The notes: generated by a model from the sequence alone, not told the origin. 33,049 bases of DNA from Oscillospiraceae bacterium (GCA_017887695.1 JAGHHM010000142.1:1-33049), one strand, 5' to 3'. Numbered from the stretch's first letter, positions 8,997 to 19,083 are shown. Program-made: numbers and translations.

Positions 8997-9033
8997 AGAA
9001 AAGCAGCGGGACCTCCGTAAAGGAGGCCCCGCT
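8997..9033 (-). terminator. Intrinsic terminator of the DUF3298-type gene
   Basis: Minus: AGCGGGGCCTCC-tttac-GGAGGTCCCGCT then GCTTTTCTG. The G-U wobble favours the minus-strand RNA. Confidence 0.7.
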
Positions 9034-9049
9034 GTTCTATAAGTTTGAT

Positions 9050-9922
9050 TCAATTTTCCTGCTGGACGTTCTCTTCTGCCACCAGGCCCAGCCGGGCCAA
9101 ACCACCCGGCCCCAGCAAATCCCATATTTCCTCATAGGAGAGCTTCAGTTCCACGGTACCCATGGCATAGGGGCCCAATTCATAGGGCGAAAACACTGCT
9201 GTCATTCCCTCGCTGTCAAACAACACAGTGCCGTCGTACCACTGGGAGATCACATCAGCATATTCCGGATAGTATCCGGACCGAACATCCTCATCCTGCT
9301 CCTGAGCCTTCTCCAAAAAGAGCTCCGCCGCTCCCGTCTGAAAGGCCACCGGGTCATCCGCTACCTGGGCCGGGTCAATATACTGCCCCATGTCTAAATC
9401 AAAAAGGTAGCTGTCTGTGTAACTATTGGGATGAGCGCCCCCGGAATAACTGCTGCTGCTGAACCGGATGCTGTACAGACTGCCCTGAAGCGTAGCCTCC
9501 GCATGGACACTGTTGCTGTATGCATTATCAAAAAAGCCCGAGGCATAGGCATCCTCTGCCATCTCTTTCAGTTCCAGGCCATAGGCGGAAGCATCGCTCA
9601 GGCGCTTGTCCATACGCTGATTGAAATGTTCCACTACCTGCCGGGCCATCTCCACCCCTGCCTCTGACAGCTCCTCCAGATTGCTTACGCTTATTTCCAA
9701 AACCTGATAGCTGGTATTTGCTAAAACTGTGCCGTCCTTGGCAGTGTAAGTCATTTCCTCAGTCACCGGACTGATCTGATACACCGGCTTTGTATCTGAC
9801 GGCAAAATAACCGTGTTTTTTACCGTACTCTGGGACAATGTCAGACTATTGTCTCCCACGCTGCTGCAAGCGGCAGCCAAACACAGCAGCGCCGCCAGCC
9901 AAACAGCTTTCCATCGTTTCAT
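9050..9922 (-). CDS. DUF3298/DUF4163-like lipoprotein
   Basis: Lipoprotein signal MKRWKAVWLAALLCLAAAC; SGGAHPNSYTDSYLFDLDMGQYI and YELGPYAMGTVELKLSYEEI are typical of DUF3298 proteins. Confidence 0.8.
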   Translation of the reverse strand: MKRWKAVWLAALLCLAAACSSVGDNSLTLSQSTVKNTVILPSDTKPVYQISPVTEEMTYTAKDGTVLANTSYQVLEISVSNLEELSEAGVEMARQVVEHFNQRMDKRLSDASAYGLELKEMAEDAYASGFFDNAYSNSVHAEATLQGSLYSIRFSSSSYSGGAHPNSYTDSYLFDLDMGQYIDPAQVADDPVAFQTGAAELFLEKAQEQDEDVRSGYYPEYADVISQWYDGTVLFDSEGMTAVFSPYELGPYAMGTVELKLSYEEIWDLLGPGGLARLGLVAEENVQQEN

Positions 9923-9948
9923 AGGGATTCTCCTTTCCTAGGAGGAAG

Positions 9949-11151
9949 TTACAGCATCACAGGCCCTCTCAGGCATTCACTGCCAGGTACGGACTGATTC
10001 AGCTGAGGGTAAGCCAGGGTATACAGATCCGTACAACGGACCTCCTGTTCAAAAAGCACCCGGGCGTCTGGACCAAGGTTCCGGGCCGCGGCAGGTCGCG
10101 TCACTACCGGCAGCGAAGCCGCTTTGGCCATGCGACGCAGCAGTTCCCGGCCTCTGCCGTCCGCTCCCAGCACCCGAAGATAGGGCGGCTTCTCCTCCGC
10201 TCCAGCCTGCTGTACCCTCAGATAGCTGTGGAGCAGCATTCGCCGCAGCCGCGCCAGCGTGTAGCGCCGGGTTTTGGCCGCCTCCAGAATCTCTTCTATA
10301 CTCCGGCCCCGAGACACCGCCTTATAAAAGCGGTGGTAAAGGCCCTCACCGCCCCCGTCATAGGGGGCAAAGTCCTCTTCTGCCATAGACCGCAAGCGAG
10401 ACAGCACCGCCCGCTCACACAGCAGCAGGGACACCGGCGCCCTGCCGGCGGAAATCTCCCGGGCAACCACCTGGGCGGCAGCCTCCGGCATACTCTCCCG
10501 CCAGTCCTCGTTCCCGGCCAGCAGTCGGCCGCGGATATAGGAAGCCGAGGCATAGGCCCCCGCTTCCGGGCTATCGTGGGCAGCGCCAACCCGCTGGAAG
10601 GTCACCGGCTCCAGCTCCCCGCCCTCTACCCGGGCCAGGGCACGCAGGTATTCTACTGCCAGATTGTCATTGGGCCGCTCCAGGCATTCGGCCCCATTCC
10701 CCGCCAAGCGGCCCACCGCCTCTTGACGGGCCGCGGCAAAGGTCATCCCCGTTGCCAGCAGCCGCCGCAGCATGACGGGATACTCCTCTCCGTCCAGGCA
10801 CTGGGCAGCGGACCACAGGGCATCCAGATCGCCGCATTCACTGCCGAATACCAAGTGTGTCACCACTCCCGTCGCCGCCAGCAGAGACACGCCTCCCTGG
10901 GCAAAGCGCTCCGCTGTGGCGCAGGCCCAGGGGGTAGGCAGTTCCAGCACCAGATTCACACCGCACCGCAGGGCCGCCTCGGCCCGGGCCTGCTTGTCCA
11001 TCACAGCCAGATCGCCCCTCTGGACAATGTTGCCGCTCATCACTGCTACAACATCCGTATCCTGCCCCAGCTGTCCCCGCAAGGCAGACAACTGCCAGGC
11101 ATGGCCCCGGTGGAAGGGATTGTATTCCGCAATGATACCTGCCACAGCCAC
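9949..11151 (-). CDS. tmcAL: tRNA(Met) cytidine acetate ligase
   Basis: N-terminus VAGIIAEYNPFHRGHAWQL and AVMSGNIVQRGDLAVMDK match the TmcAL/YlbM nucleotidyltransferase family. GTG start. Confidence 0.9.
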   Translation of the reverse strand: MAVAGIIAEYNPFHRGHAWQLSALRGQLGQDTDVVAVMSGNIVQRGDLAVMDKQARAEAALRCGVNLVLELPTPWACATAERFAQGGVSLLAATGVVTHLVFGSECGDLDALWSAAQCLDGEEYPVMLRRLLATGMTFAAARQEAVGRLAGNGAECLERPNDNLAVEYLRALARVEGGELEPVTFQRVGAAHDSPEAGAYASASYIRGRLLAGNEDWRESMPEAAAQVVAREISAGRAPVSLLLCERAVLSRLRSMAEEDFAPYDGGGEGLYHRFYKAVSRGRSIEEILEAAKTRRYTLARLRRMLLHSYLRVQQAGAEEKPPYLRVLGADGRGRELLRRMAKAASLPVVTRPAAARNLGPDARVLFEQEVRCTDLYTLAYPQLNQSVPGSECLRGPVML

Positions 11152-11230
11152 GGCTTAAGTCCCCTCCCCCCGCAAATCCAAAAAAGCCGGTCAGGCCAGG
11201 AATTTTTCCGAAAAAATTACGAAAAAACTG

Positions 11231-11259
11231 TTGTCTAACCGGCAAGAATGGTCTACAAT
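11231..11259 (+). promoter_or_regulatory. Sigma70/A-like promoter of ackA
   Basis: TTGTCT - 17 bp - TACAAT, about 100 nt upstream of ackA. Confidence 0.65.
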
Positions 11260-11365
11260 ATGAATCGTGACTATTTTAAACGTCTCCTGCTGTATATGCA
11301 AGTCACAGTACGGAAACAAAAATAACAAAACAATAACAATTTATGAAGGATAGGAGAATTTACTG

Positions 11366-12556
11366 ATGAAAATCCTGATTATCAACGCCGGCAGTTCCTC
11401 CCTCAAGTACCAGTTCATGGAGTCCGAGGGTGGCGAGGTTTTTGCCAAGGGCCTGTGCGAGCGTATCGGCATTGATGGTCGTCTGACCCACAAGGTTCCC
11501 GGCCGTGAGAACGTGGTACGGGAAATCCCCATGCCCACTCACAACGAGGCCATTCAGTCTGTTCTGGATATCATGGTGGATCCTCAGTATGGTGTCATCG
11601 CCTCTACCGATGAGATTGCCGCAGTAGGCCATCGTGTCCTCCATGGCGGCGCCGCCTTTACCGAGAGCTGCATCATCGACGACGCCTGCATTGCCGCCAT
11701 TGAGAAGTGCATCCCCCTGGGCCCCCTCCACAACCCCGCCAACCTCATGGGCATCCGGGCCTGCCAGAAAATTATGCCCAACACTCCTCAGGTGGCCGTA
11801 TTCGATACCGCTTTCCATATGACCATGCCCCCCAAGGCTTACATCTACGCCATCCCCTATGAGTATTATGAGAAGGATGACGTCCGCCGCTACGGCTTCC
11901 ACGGTACCTCTCACCGCTATGTGTCTGCCCGTGCCATCGACATGCTGGGCAACCCCGAGCACAGCCGCGTGATTTCCTGCCACCTGGGTAACGGCTCCTC
12001 CCTGGCCGCCATTGTCGACGGCAAGGTGATGGACACCTCCATGGGCCTTGGGCCTCTGGCCGGCTTCCCCATGGGCACCCGCTCCGGCGACGTGGACGCC
12101 ACCATTCTCGAGTACCTCATGGGCCGCTATGGCTATGACATCAAGGAGATGCTCAACATCCTCAACAAGAAGTCCGGCGTGCTGGGCATTTCCGGCGTCA
12201 GCTCCGACTTCCGTGATCTGGAAGCCGCTGCCGACCAGGGCAACGAGCGTGCCCAGCTGGCCCTGGATAAGTTCATCTATGAGGTCCGGAAGTACATCGG
12301 CGCCTATGCTACTGCCATGGGCGGCGTAGACGCCATCCTCTTCACTGCCGGTATCGGCGAGAACTCCGCCGACCTGCGTGAGAAGATCTGCCAGGGCCTG
12401 GAGTACATGGGCGTCAAGGTGGATTCCGAGAAGAACAAGGTCCGCGGTCAGGAGGCTGTTGTCTCCACTGACGACTCCAAGGTGAAGGTGTTCATCATCC
12501 CCACCAACGAGGAGCTCATGATCGCCATGGATACCGCTGCTCTCTGCCAGAAGTAA
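11366..12556 (+). CDS. ackA: Acetate kinase
   Basis: MKILIINAGSSSLKYQ...VGHRVLHGG...GFHGTSHRYV...CHLGNGSSLAAI...FTAGIGENS. Confidence 0.98.
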   Translation: MKILIINAGSSSLKYQFMESEGGEVFAKGLCERIGIDGRLTHKVPGRENVVREIPMPTHNEAIQSVLDIMVDPQYGVIASTDEIAAVGHRVLHGGAAFTESCIIDDACIAAIEKCIPLGPLHNPANLMGIRACQKIMPNTPQVAVFDTAFHMTMPPKAYIYAIPYEYYEKDDVRRYGFHGTSHRYVSARAIDMLGNPEHSRVISCHLGNGSSLAAIVDGKVMDTSMGLGPLAGFPMGTRSGDVDATILEYLMGRYGYDIKEMLNILNKKSGVLGISGVSSDFRDLEAAADQGNERAQLALDKFIYEVRKYIGAYATAMGGVDAILFTAGIGENSADLREKICQGLEYMGVKVDSEKNKVRGQEAVVSTDDSKVKVFIIPTNEELMIAMDTAALCQK

Positions 12557-12579
12557 GCTCTCCCTTCCTCGCAATCACA

Positions 12580-12616
12580 GGATCTCCGCTGCCACAAGCT
12601 GCGGAGATCCTTTTTT
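12580..12616 (+). terminator. Intrinsic terminator of ackA
   Basis: GGATCTCCGC ... GCGGAGATCC followed by TTTTTT. Confidence 0.9.
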
Positions 12617-12655
12617 GCCCTTCTTCCGGCACGGGAGAACTGCACGGCATAAGAT

Positions 12656-12684
12656 TTGCCTTTTGGCTGAAACTATGATAGAAT
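12656..12684 (+). promoter_or_regulatory. Putative promoter of DEAD-box helicase gene
   Basis: TTGCCT - 17 bp - TAGAAT. Confidence 0.5.
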
Positions 12685-12735
12685 ATGTTCCATTCTGCGC
12701 CCGGAAGGGCAAAATTATTATGCTAAAGGGATATT

Positions 12736-14301
12736 ATGACATTTCAGGAACTGCAATTGCTGCCCCAGCTGCTGCGGGCAGTGAATGACATGGGGTATGA
12801 GGCCCCCTCCCCGATTCAGGCCGCCGCCATTCCTCCCGTGCGTGACGGCCGGGACCTGATCGGCTGCGCCCAGACTGGCACCGGCAAAACCGCCGCTTTC
12901 GCCATTCCCATTCTCCAGCGGCTTAACGACCGGGGCACCAAAAGCCATCGGCCTATCCGAGCCCTGGTACTGACTCCTACCCGGGAGCTGGCCCTTCAGA
13001 TCAAAGAAAATTTTGACTGCTACGGCAAATACCTTTCCATCCGCAACACCGTTATCTTCGGCGGCGTGGGCCAGGGGCCCCAGGTGGAAGCCCTGGAAAA
13101 AGGCGTAGACGTGCTGGTGGCTACTCCGGGCCGGCTCAATGATCTGTGCAATCAGGGCCATATCGATCTCAACGGCATCGAGACCTTCGTCCTGGACGAA
13201 GCGGACCGAATGCTGGATATGGGCTTCATCCACGATGTGAAAAAGGTGATCGCCCGGCTGCCTGAACAGCGCCAGACACTTCTCTTCTCCGCCACCATGC
13301 CCCAGGAGATTGCGGAGCTTTCCCAAACCATCCTGGTGGATCCGGTTCGGGTGGAAGTGACGCCCCAGTCCTCCACGGTAGACGCCATTGACCAGCAGCT
13401 GTACAAGGTGGACAAAGGCAACAAAAAGCGCTTGCTCCAGCATGTCCTTCAGGATCCGGCTCTGGACAGCGTGCTGGTATTTACCAATACCAAACATGGC
13501 GCGGACCGGGTTGTAAAAGAGCTGGGCCGCAGCGGCATATCCGCCATGGCCATCCACGGCAATAAAGGCCAGACAGCCCGGGTGAAAGCACTGGAAAGCT
13601 TTAAAAGCGGTGACATCCGGGTTCTGGTGGCCACTGACATTGCCGCCCGTGGCATCGACGTCAATGAACTCAGCTGTGTCATCAACTACGAGCTGCCCAA
13701 CGTGCCGGAGACCTATGTCCACCGCATCGGCCGTACCGGCCGGGCAGGCCGCAGCGGCATTGCCATCAGCTTCTGCAATTTTGACGAGCTGGCCTACCTC
13801 AAGGACATTGAAAAGCTCATCGGTAAAAAGATACCAGTGGTGGACAGCCACCCCTGGCCCATGGAGATCTTCGAAGCCACCCCCAAAGCAGCCCGTCCTC
13901 CCCGCCCCCCCAGGGCAGAACGCCAGAAAGCCCCAGACATTGCTGCCGGCAAAGGGAAGAAACTTTCCGAGAACCTATCCCTCCCCAAAGAACCGGGAAG
14001 TGGGAAAGCATCCGGAAGAAAGGATTCTCCCCAGCCTGCCATTTCCGCAAGTCCCCGGCCCTCTGTCTCCCCAGCAGAGGCACGGATCAACGCCCAGAGA
14101 GAAGCACCGCTTGCCAAAGCTTCCACAGCATCTGCGCCGCAGGCCTCCGAACAGCGGAATATGCCATTCCTGCCGGAAACTCCAGTGCCTGTGTCCCAGC
14201 CTTCCAAAATACGCCGTCTCTCCTCGGATCCACGGCCTATCGGGCGGCTGATGGCCTCGGCGGACGGCCGCCGTAAGCGGCGGAGCAAAAACGGGAAATA
14301 G
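12736..14301 (+). CDS. DEAD/DEAH-box RNA helicase (RhlE-like) with basic low-complexity tail
   Basis: [48 protein letters not shown]; Pro/Ser/Lys-rich C-terminal tail. Confidence 0.96.
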   Translation: MTFQELQLLPQLLRAVNDMGYEAPSPIQAAAIPPVRDGRDLIGCAQTGTGKTAAFAIPILQRLNDRGTKSHRPIRALVLTPTRELALQIKENFDCYGKYLSIRNTVIFGGVGQGPQVEALEKGVDVLVATPGRLNDLCNQGHIDLNGIETFVLDEADRMLDMGFIHDVKKVIARLPEQRQTLLFSATMPQEIAELSQTILVDPVRVEVTPQSSTVDAIDQQLYKVDKGNKKRLLQHVLQDPALDSVLVFTNTKHGADRVVKELGRSGISAMAIHGNKGQTARVKALESFKSGDIRVLVATDIAARGIDVNELSCVINYELPNVPETYVHRIGRTGRAGRSGIAISFCNFDELAYLKDIEKLIGKKIPVVDSHPWPMEIFEATPKAARPPRPPRAERQKAPDIAAGKGKKLSENLSLPKEPGSGKASGRKDSPQPAISASPRPSVSPAEARINAQREAPLAKASTASAPQASEQRNMPFLPETPVPVSQPSKIRRLSSDPRPIGRLMASADGRRKRRSKNGK

Positions 14302-14360
14302 TCCGTTCGCTGTTTTCCGCCATGACTGTCCTCCGGCCACAGAGTGCCGCACGACAAAAC

Positions 14361-14403
14361 AAAAGGGACGAAGCTGTATATTTCGTACAGCTTCGTCCCT
14401 TTT
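14361..14403. terminator. Bidirectional intrinsic terminator
   Basis: Perfect 18-bp stem AAAAGGGACGAAGCTGTA-tatttcg-TACAGCTTCGTCCCTTTT between convergent genes. Confidence 0.9.
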
Positions 14404-14470
14404 ATCGATGTAAATAGTCTTGCCAAGCTCACAGCAGTCGCCTTGTGCCCCTATACAGCACCGGCTCATG

Positions 14471-14977
14471 CTATTCCTCCAGCAGAAAGCCGGCCGTCCC
14501 CAGTTCTCTGCGCACCCGTTCCCAGGCCGCCTCATCCGGGCAGGACAGGGTATGGAGATGGATTCCCTCCGTCAGCACTGAGAGAGGCCTCGCCTGGGCA
14601 CAGCGGGAAACAAACTGCTGCACATCATAGCGGTTTTTCAGATGGAGCGCCCCGGTAATCTGACCGTACACCGGATGCTCCACCACCACGTCCAGTACCG
14701 TGCAGCCGTTATCCACCATGATGTCCAGTTCCCGCTCCATATCGGCGGCAGTATGGCGGCAGGCCACCTGCCGCCGCAGTCCGCCGCTGTCCCGACGGAC
14801 CACATAGCCCCGGGGTGTGGCGTCAATCGCCGCCCCGGCAGCCCGCAGCAGTGCCACATCTCCCACAATGATCTGCCGGCTGACCCCGAACTCCTTTGCC
14901 AAAGCGCTTGCACTTACCGGCTGGCTGGACCGGGCAAGGGCCTTCCATACTCCCTCCCGGCGTTCTTCCGCTGTCAC
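14471..14977 (-). CDS. niaR: NiaR/NadR-type transcriptional repressor (HTH_11 + 3H domain)
   Basis: HTH SASALAKEFGVSRQIIVGDVALLRAAGAAIDATPRGYVV; C-terminal H-rich 3H domain (ACRHTA, EHPVYGQ, GIHLHTL). GTG start. Confidence 0.85.
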   Translation of the reverse strand: MTAEERREGVWKALARSSQPVSASALAKEFGVSRQIIVGDVALLRAAGAAIDATPRGYVVRRDSGGLRRQVACRHTAADMERELDIMVDNGCTVLDVVVEHPVYGQITGALHLKNRYDVQQFVSRCAQARPLSVLTEGIHLHTLSCPDEAAWERVRRELGTAGFLLEE

Positions 14978-15023
14978 TGTTTTCCCCTCCTTGCGGTGAT
15001 GGTTCCCGTTTCTTTTTTACCAC

Positions 15024-15052
15024 ATTGTAGCACGCCCTTCTCCTCCTGGCAA
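15024..15052 (-). promoter_or_regulatory. Promoter of niaR-like gene
   Basis: Minus: TTGCCA - 17 bp - TACAAT. Confidence 0.6.
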
Positions 15053-15100
15053 GCAAGGAGACAACTATCAAAATTTAAGATTTCTGCCAATATTTTTCCC

Positions 15101-15130
15101 TTGCATCTTACAGCTTCCACTGTATATAAT
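15101..15130 (+). promoter_or_regulatory. Promoter of HD hydrolase gene
   Basis: TTGCAT - 18 bp - TATAAT. Confidence 0.6.
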
Positions 15131-15186
15131 AGGTATGGCTGGAGACAGTACTTCCCGCGCAGCGCGCGGATGGGAGGGGATACCCG

Positions 15187-15732
15187 ATGCAGGACCAAGA
15201 CTTCCACCGCATTGCGGATGATATTATCCATCATCCGCTATTTACCCAGATGCAGACTTTTGTTCATCATGGGGGTGAAAACTCCCTGTACGACCACTCT
15301 GTGGATACCGCGAAATGCGCCTATCGGCTGGCCCGCCGTTTCCGCATGCGGGAGGACCGGGTGGAATCCGTTACCCGGGCCGCCCTGCTCCACGACTTTT
15401 TTGGCTACGACTGGCGCAGCGAAGCCCACAAACAGTTTCTCCGCCACTACTCCGGTCTGCGCCGCCTGACCCATATGCACGCTTTTGTCCATGGCGCTAT
15501 GGCGGCACGGAGAGCCAACCGTCTCTTTGGCCTCAATGAGCGGCAGCGCGCCGCCATTACCAGCCATATGTTTCCTCTGGCCCCGATACCGAGGAATTCC
15601 GAGGCGTGGGTACTGACCCTGGCGGACAAGATCGTCGCCTCCCGGGAAGTGTCGGAAACCGTTGGCTGGCATATGCGCAAGTGGTATCGAAAAATGGTCC
15701 CCGCCAGCGGCATGTCCACAGGGCGGATGTAA
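15187..15732 (+). CDS. HD-domain phosphohydrolase family protein
   Basis: HHGGENSLYDHSVDTAKCAYRLAR; AALLHDFFGYDW (HD motif); SHMFPLAP; LADKIVA. Confidence 0.88.
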   Translation: MQDQDFHRIADDIIHHPLFTQMQTFVHHGGENSLYDHSVDTAKCAYRLARRFRMREDRVESVTRAALLHDFFGYDWRSEAHKQFLRHYSGLRRLTHMHAFVHGAMAARRANRLFGLNERQRAAITSHMFPLAPIPRNSEAWVLTLADKIVASREVSETVGWHMRKWYRKMVPASGMSTGRM

Positions 15733-15744
15733 CAGGAATACAGA

Positions 15745-15784
15745 AAACGAGAGAACCGGACAAATCCGGTTCCCTCGTTTTTTT
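15745..15784. terminator. Intrinsic terminator (HD hydrolase side)
   Basis: AAACGAGAGAACCGGA-caaa-TCCGGTTCCCTCGTTTTTTT. Confidence 0.88.
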
Positions 15785-15788
15785 AGTC

Positions 15789-15821
15789 AAAGAGGCGGCC
15801 CTGACAGGGCCGCCTCTTTTT
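15789..15821. terminator. Intrinsic terminator (ygfK side, likely bidirectional)
   Basis: AAAGAGGCGGCCCTGACAGGGCCGCCTCTTTTT. Confidence 0.88.
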
Positions 15822-15830
15822 GTACCGCTT

Positions 15831-18785
15831 TTATCCAAGCAGGTAACGGTAATTGGTGAGAACGGTGTAGATAAACACTTCCACATCGGCGGGCAGATCG
15901 TTGCTGCCGTTGAGATCCGCCTCAAATACCTTTCCGTCCAGCCGGACCAGGACCTTCATGCCGCCCAGGGGCAGGAAGCCGCTGTTACTGGTGCTCTCAT
16001 CGAAGCCGGCCCGATCATAGAACAGCGTGAACTTCTCCTTGTAGGGAGCGCTGTCATAGGGACAGAACACGGCGCAGTTGCCGCACTCGTTGCACATCCG
16101 ATCCACATGGAGGATCTGGGGACGACCGTCAGGCAGCTTGATGATCACGTTGGCCCGGTTGGGGCACACGTCGGCGCAGCACTGGCAGACCACGTTGCAG
16201 CTCAGGCACCGGTCGCCCTCGCACTTGGCGCTCTCGCACAGGATGCCCTTCTTTGCAATGGCCTCCTCGCGAGTGGCATGGGCGATGTGGGGAATGTTGG
16301 CCTGATGGGCGCTGCCGATGACCTCCTCAGCGAAAGCGGAAGCGTCGGCAATACCTTCCACCACTGTGGCGGGGCCCCGGAGGGCGTCGCCGGCGGCATA
16401 GACGCCGGGCAGGTTGGTGGCAAAGCCAGGCCGGCCCTTCTCGTTCACATCCACGCCATAAGAGGCCAGTATCTCGCTGTCCACCTTCTCGCCTACGGCG
16501 GAGATCACGGTGTCGCAGGGGATCTCCACGATCTCGTCGGTCTCCACAGGAGCGCGGCGGCCGGAGGCGTCCGCCTCTCCCAGGACCATCTTCTTGCAGA
16601 TCAGCTTGCCGTCCTTCTGCTCCACGGGGGACACCAGTTCCAGGAACTTCACGCCGTCGGCAATGGCCAGCTCCAGTTCCTCGGCATCGGCAGGCATATA
16701 CTTCTTGGTGCGGCGATAGACCAGGGTGCTGCTCTCAGCGCCGCAGCGGAGGGCCAAACGGGCAGCATCCATAGCGGTGTTGCCTCCGCCGATGACGGCT
16801 ACATGGCCCAGATTCTCCACCTTGCCGCTCTTGACATCCTTCATCCAGCCGATAACGGGTTTTACGTTGCCGGAGATAGCCAGACGGCCAGCCTTCCAGG
16901 CGCCGATGGCGAAGAGAATGTGGGTATAGCCCTGCTTCTTCAGCTCCTCAACGGAGGGGGCGACAGTGCCCAGTTTTACCTCCACGCCCATCTTCTTCAT
17001 GAGAGCCGCGTCCTTCTCAATAGCCTCGTCGCTGATGCGGAAGGCAGGGATCACCTGACGGACGATGCCGCCCAGGACGACCTCTCGCTCAAAGAGGGTG
17101 GTGGGAATACCGGCCCGGCCGCAGAAGTAGGCCGCCGCCATACCGGTGGGGCCGCCGCCGATGATGGCAACCTTCTTGCCGTCGTAAACGGGGGTGGGGG
17201 TCTTCAGCTTGGCCATGACCTTGTCATAGCCCCGCTCCGCCGCCACCAGCTTGGTGGCCCGGATCTGGACGGACTTGTCATAGAAGTTGCGGGTGCACTT
17301 GTCCATGCAGTGATGGGCGCAGATGGTGCCGGTGATGAAGGGCAGGGGGTTCTTCTCCAGAATGACCTCCAGGGCCTGGGCATATTTGCCCTTGCGGCAC
17401 AGCTCGATATACTCGGGGATGTCCTGGCCAATGGGGCAGCCGCCCTTACAGGGGGCGGTGAAGCAGTCGATGAGGGGAACCTTGCTGTACAGCTTCCGGC
17501 GGGGCAGAGGCTTGATAGCCTTCACATGGTACTTGTCACTGCGGATGGCGATGGCCAGGGCCTCCACCTTCTCCACGTCCACGCCGGTAAAGGGATGGAA
17601 CTGGAACATCTCCAGCTTCTCGCCGATCTGCTTGAAGCGCTGATAGCCGCCGGGCTTCAGCTCCGTGGTGGCCATGGTGATGGGCCAGATGTTGCAGGCA
17701 AAGAGCTTATCAATATTGAAGAAGTCGGCGCCGCCGGAGTAGCTCAGGCGCAGCTTGCCGTCAAACTCCCTGCTGATCCGCCTGGCCATCTCGATGGTCA
17801 GGGGGAAAAGGCTCTTGCCGGCCATGTACATCTCCTCGCTGGGCAGCTCGTTCTGCTTCACGTCCACCGGGAATGTGTTGGACAGCTTCAAGCCAAACTC
17901 CAGGCCATTGTCCCCCGCCAGCTTCTTGAGACGGCGGAACATGGGAATGGCATCGCTATACTGGAGGTCCTCGTTGAAGTGGTGCTCGTCAAAGGCGATG
18001 TAGTCATAGCCCATGGAATCCAGAATGGACCGGGCAGACTCATAGCCCAGGATGGTGGGATTGCACTTGACGAAGGTATGGAGATGCTTCTTCGTGATGA
18101 GGTAGGAGGCGATGCGCTCGATCTCATCCGGCGGGCAGCCATGGAGGGTGGAGACAGTAACGCTGTCAGATACCCGGGCAGGGATGGTATCGATGTAGGC
18201 GCTCTCCTGAGGGAACATCTCCTTGAGGACCTTAATGCACTCCTGGAAAATGGGGGTATTGGAGGCGTCCACCATTTCGGTAAGATACTTATTGATCTTA
18301 TCGCCCTTGATGCCCTCCAGGTCATAGCCCACGGACATATTGAAGATAAAGCCGTTGGGGTCGCCCAGGCCGTAGACCTTGGCCATGATCTTACAGGCGC
18401 ACCAGGCCTTCACATACTCCTCATAGGCCTGGGGAACGTACAGCTCGGTGGACCACTCGCAGTTGTAGCACTCATCCTCCGCCAGGATGCAGGGACGGCT
18501 GATGCAGGCGGCCAGCTCCGCGCCGTCCATCTTCTGAACGGTTTTCAGCTCAAAGAACCGGGCGCCGGCGAAGTAGGCGGCGATGATATTCTGGGCCAGC
18601 TGGGTGTTGGGGCCGGCGGCGGGGCCGAAGGGGGTCTCGATGGTTTCGCCGCCGAAGATAGGCAGCTTTTTCTCGCCCGCTTTGTAGGGACGATGGACGC
18701 CAAACACGGAGCCCTCCCGGGCATATTCGGTAGTGATCCAGGTCATCAGTTCCCGGAAGGGAATGGGGATCATCAGTTCAGACAT
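15831..18785 (-). CDS. ygfK: YgfK-like putative selenate reductase subunit / FeS-flavin NAD(P)-binding oxidoreductase
   Basis: MSELMIPIPFRELMTWITTEYAREGSVFG...; FTAPCKGGCPIGQDIPEYI; KVAIIGGGPTGMAAAYF; HVAVIGGGNTAMDAARLALR; C-terminal ferredoxin-like clusters CxxCCADVCP and CNECGNCAVFCP. Immediate neighbour of ssnA, as in E. coli. Confidence 0.92.
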   Translation of the reverse strand: MSELMIPIPFRELMTWITTEYAREGSVFGVHRPYKAGEKKLPIFGGETIETPFGPAAGPNTQLAQNIIAAYFAGARFFELKTVQKMDGAELAACISRPCILAEDECYNCEWSTELYVPQAYEEYVKAWCACKIMAKVYGLGDPNGFIFNMSVGYDLEGIKGDKINKYLTEMVDASNTPIFQECIKVLKEMFPQESAYIDTIPARVSDSVTVSTLHGCPPDEIERIASYLITKKHLHTFVKCNPTILGYESARSILDSMGYDYIAFDEHHFNEDLQYSDAIPMFRRLKKLAGDNGLEFGLKLSNTFPVDVKQNELPSEEMYMAGKSLFPLTIEMARRISREFDGKLRLSYSGGADFFNIDKLFACNIWPITMATTELKPGGYQRFKQIGEKLEMFQFHPFTGVDVEKVEALAIAIRSDKYHVKAIKPLPRRKLYSKVPLIDCFTAPCKGGCPIGQDIPEYIELCRKGKYAQALEVILEKNPLPFITGTICAHHCMDKCTRNFYDKSVQIRATKLVAAERGYDKVMAKLKTPTPVYDGKKVAIIGGGPTGMAAAYFCGRAGIPTTLFEREVVLGGIVRQVIPAFRISDEAIEKDAALMKKMGVEVKLGTVAPSVEELKKQGYTHILFAIGAWKAGRLAISGNVKPVIGWMKDVKSGKVENLGHVAVIGGGNTAMDAARLALRCGAESSTLVYRRTKKYMPADAEELELAIADGVKFLELVSPVEQKDGKLICKKMVLGEADASGRRAPVETDEIVEIPCDTVISAVGEKVDSEILASYGVDVNEKGRPGFATNLPGVYAAGDALRGPATVVEGIADASAFAEEVIGSAHQANIPHIAHATREEAIAKKGILCESAKCEGDRCLSCNVVCQCCADVCPNRANVIIKLPDGRPQILHVDRMCNECGNCAVFCPYDSAPYKEKFTLFYDRAGFDESTSNSGFLPLGGMKVLVRLDGKVFEADLNGSNDLPADVEVFIYTVLTNYRYLLG

Positions 18786-18861
18786 AAGAAATTCTCCTTC
18801 TCTATCAGTTTCCAAACGATACGGGCCGATAGGACCCAAGGGGGTGGTATTTTCTGACGGG

Positions 18862-19083
18862 CTACTCAGTAAAGGTGTATTTGACCACATTCCCATGGCC
18901 GTCACCCGTAATAATGACGGTATCTCCATCGGCGTTTACACGCTGCTCCATAATGGGAAATCTGCCGTGCTTGACCACATAATCTTCAGGGCTCTCTGCC
19001 TGTGCTTCAAAGAGTTCCCGCTTAGCAAATTGACTGCCGCCGCAGGGATTGATATCCTCTATTAAAATCTCAAATTCCCGCAT
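18862..19083 (-). CDS. Uncharacterised 73-aa protein between ssnA and ygfK
   Basis: MREFEILIEDINPCGGSQFAKRELFEAQAESPEDYVVKHGRFPIMEQRVNADGDTVIITGDGHGNVVKYTFTE; SD GGAGGGA upstream; gaps of 33 and 76 nt to flanking co-directional genes. Confidence 0.75.
   Translation of the reverse strand: MREFEILIEDINPCGGSQFAKRELFEAQAESPEDYVVKHGRFPIMEQRVNADGDTVIITGDGHGNVVKYTFTE

Noticed and set aside
11160-11235. AT-rich AATTTTT-TCGG-AAAAATT dyad and weak GC hairpin upstream of tmcAL
   Set aside because: Stems are short or AT-only and no clear promoter/terminator pairing logic was found. Not enough for a regulatory call.
12666-12677. 12-mer GGCTGAAACTAT shared between the helicase upstream region and the ssnA leader
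   Set aside because: By rough count, many shared 12-mers are expected by chance in a two-strand 33-kb window. No matching hairpin context near the helicase gene.
15606-18857. 1083-aa plus-strand ORF antisense to ygfK
   Set aside because: Composition (Gly/Ala/Leu/His-rich, no recognisable motifs) is that of a codon-mirrored shadow. The minus-strand frame encodes unmistakable FeS and Rossmann motifs.
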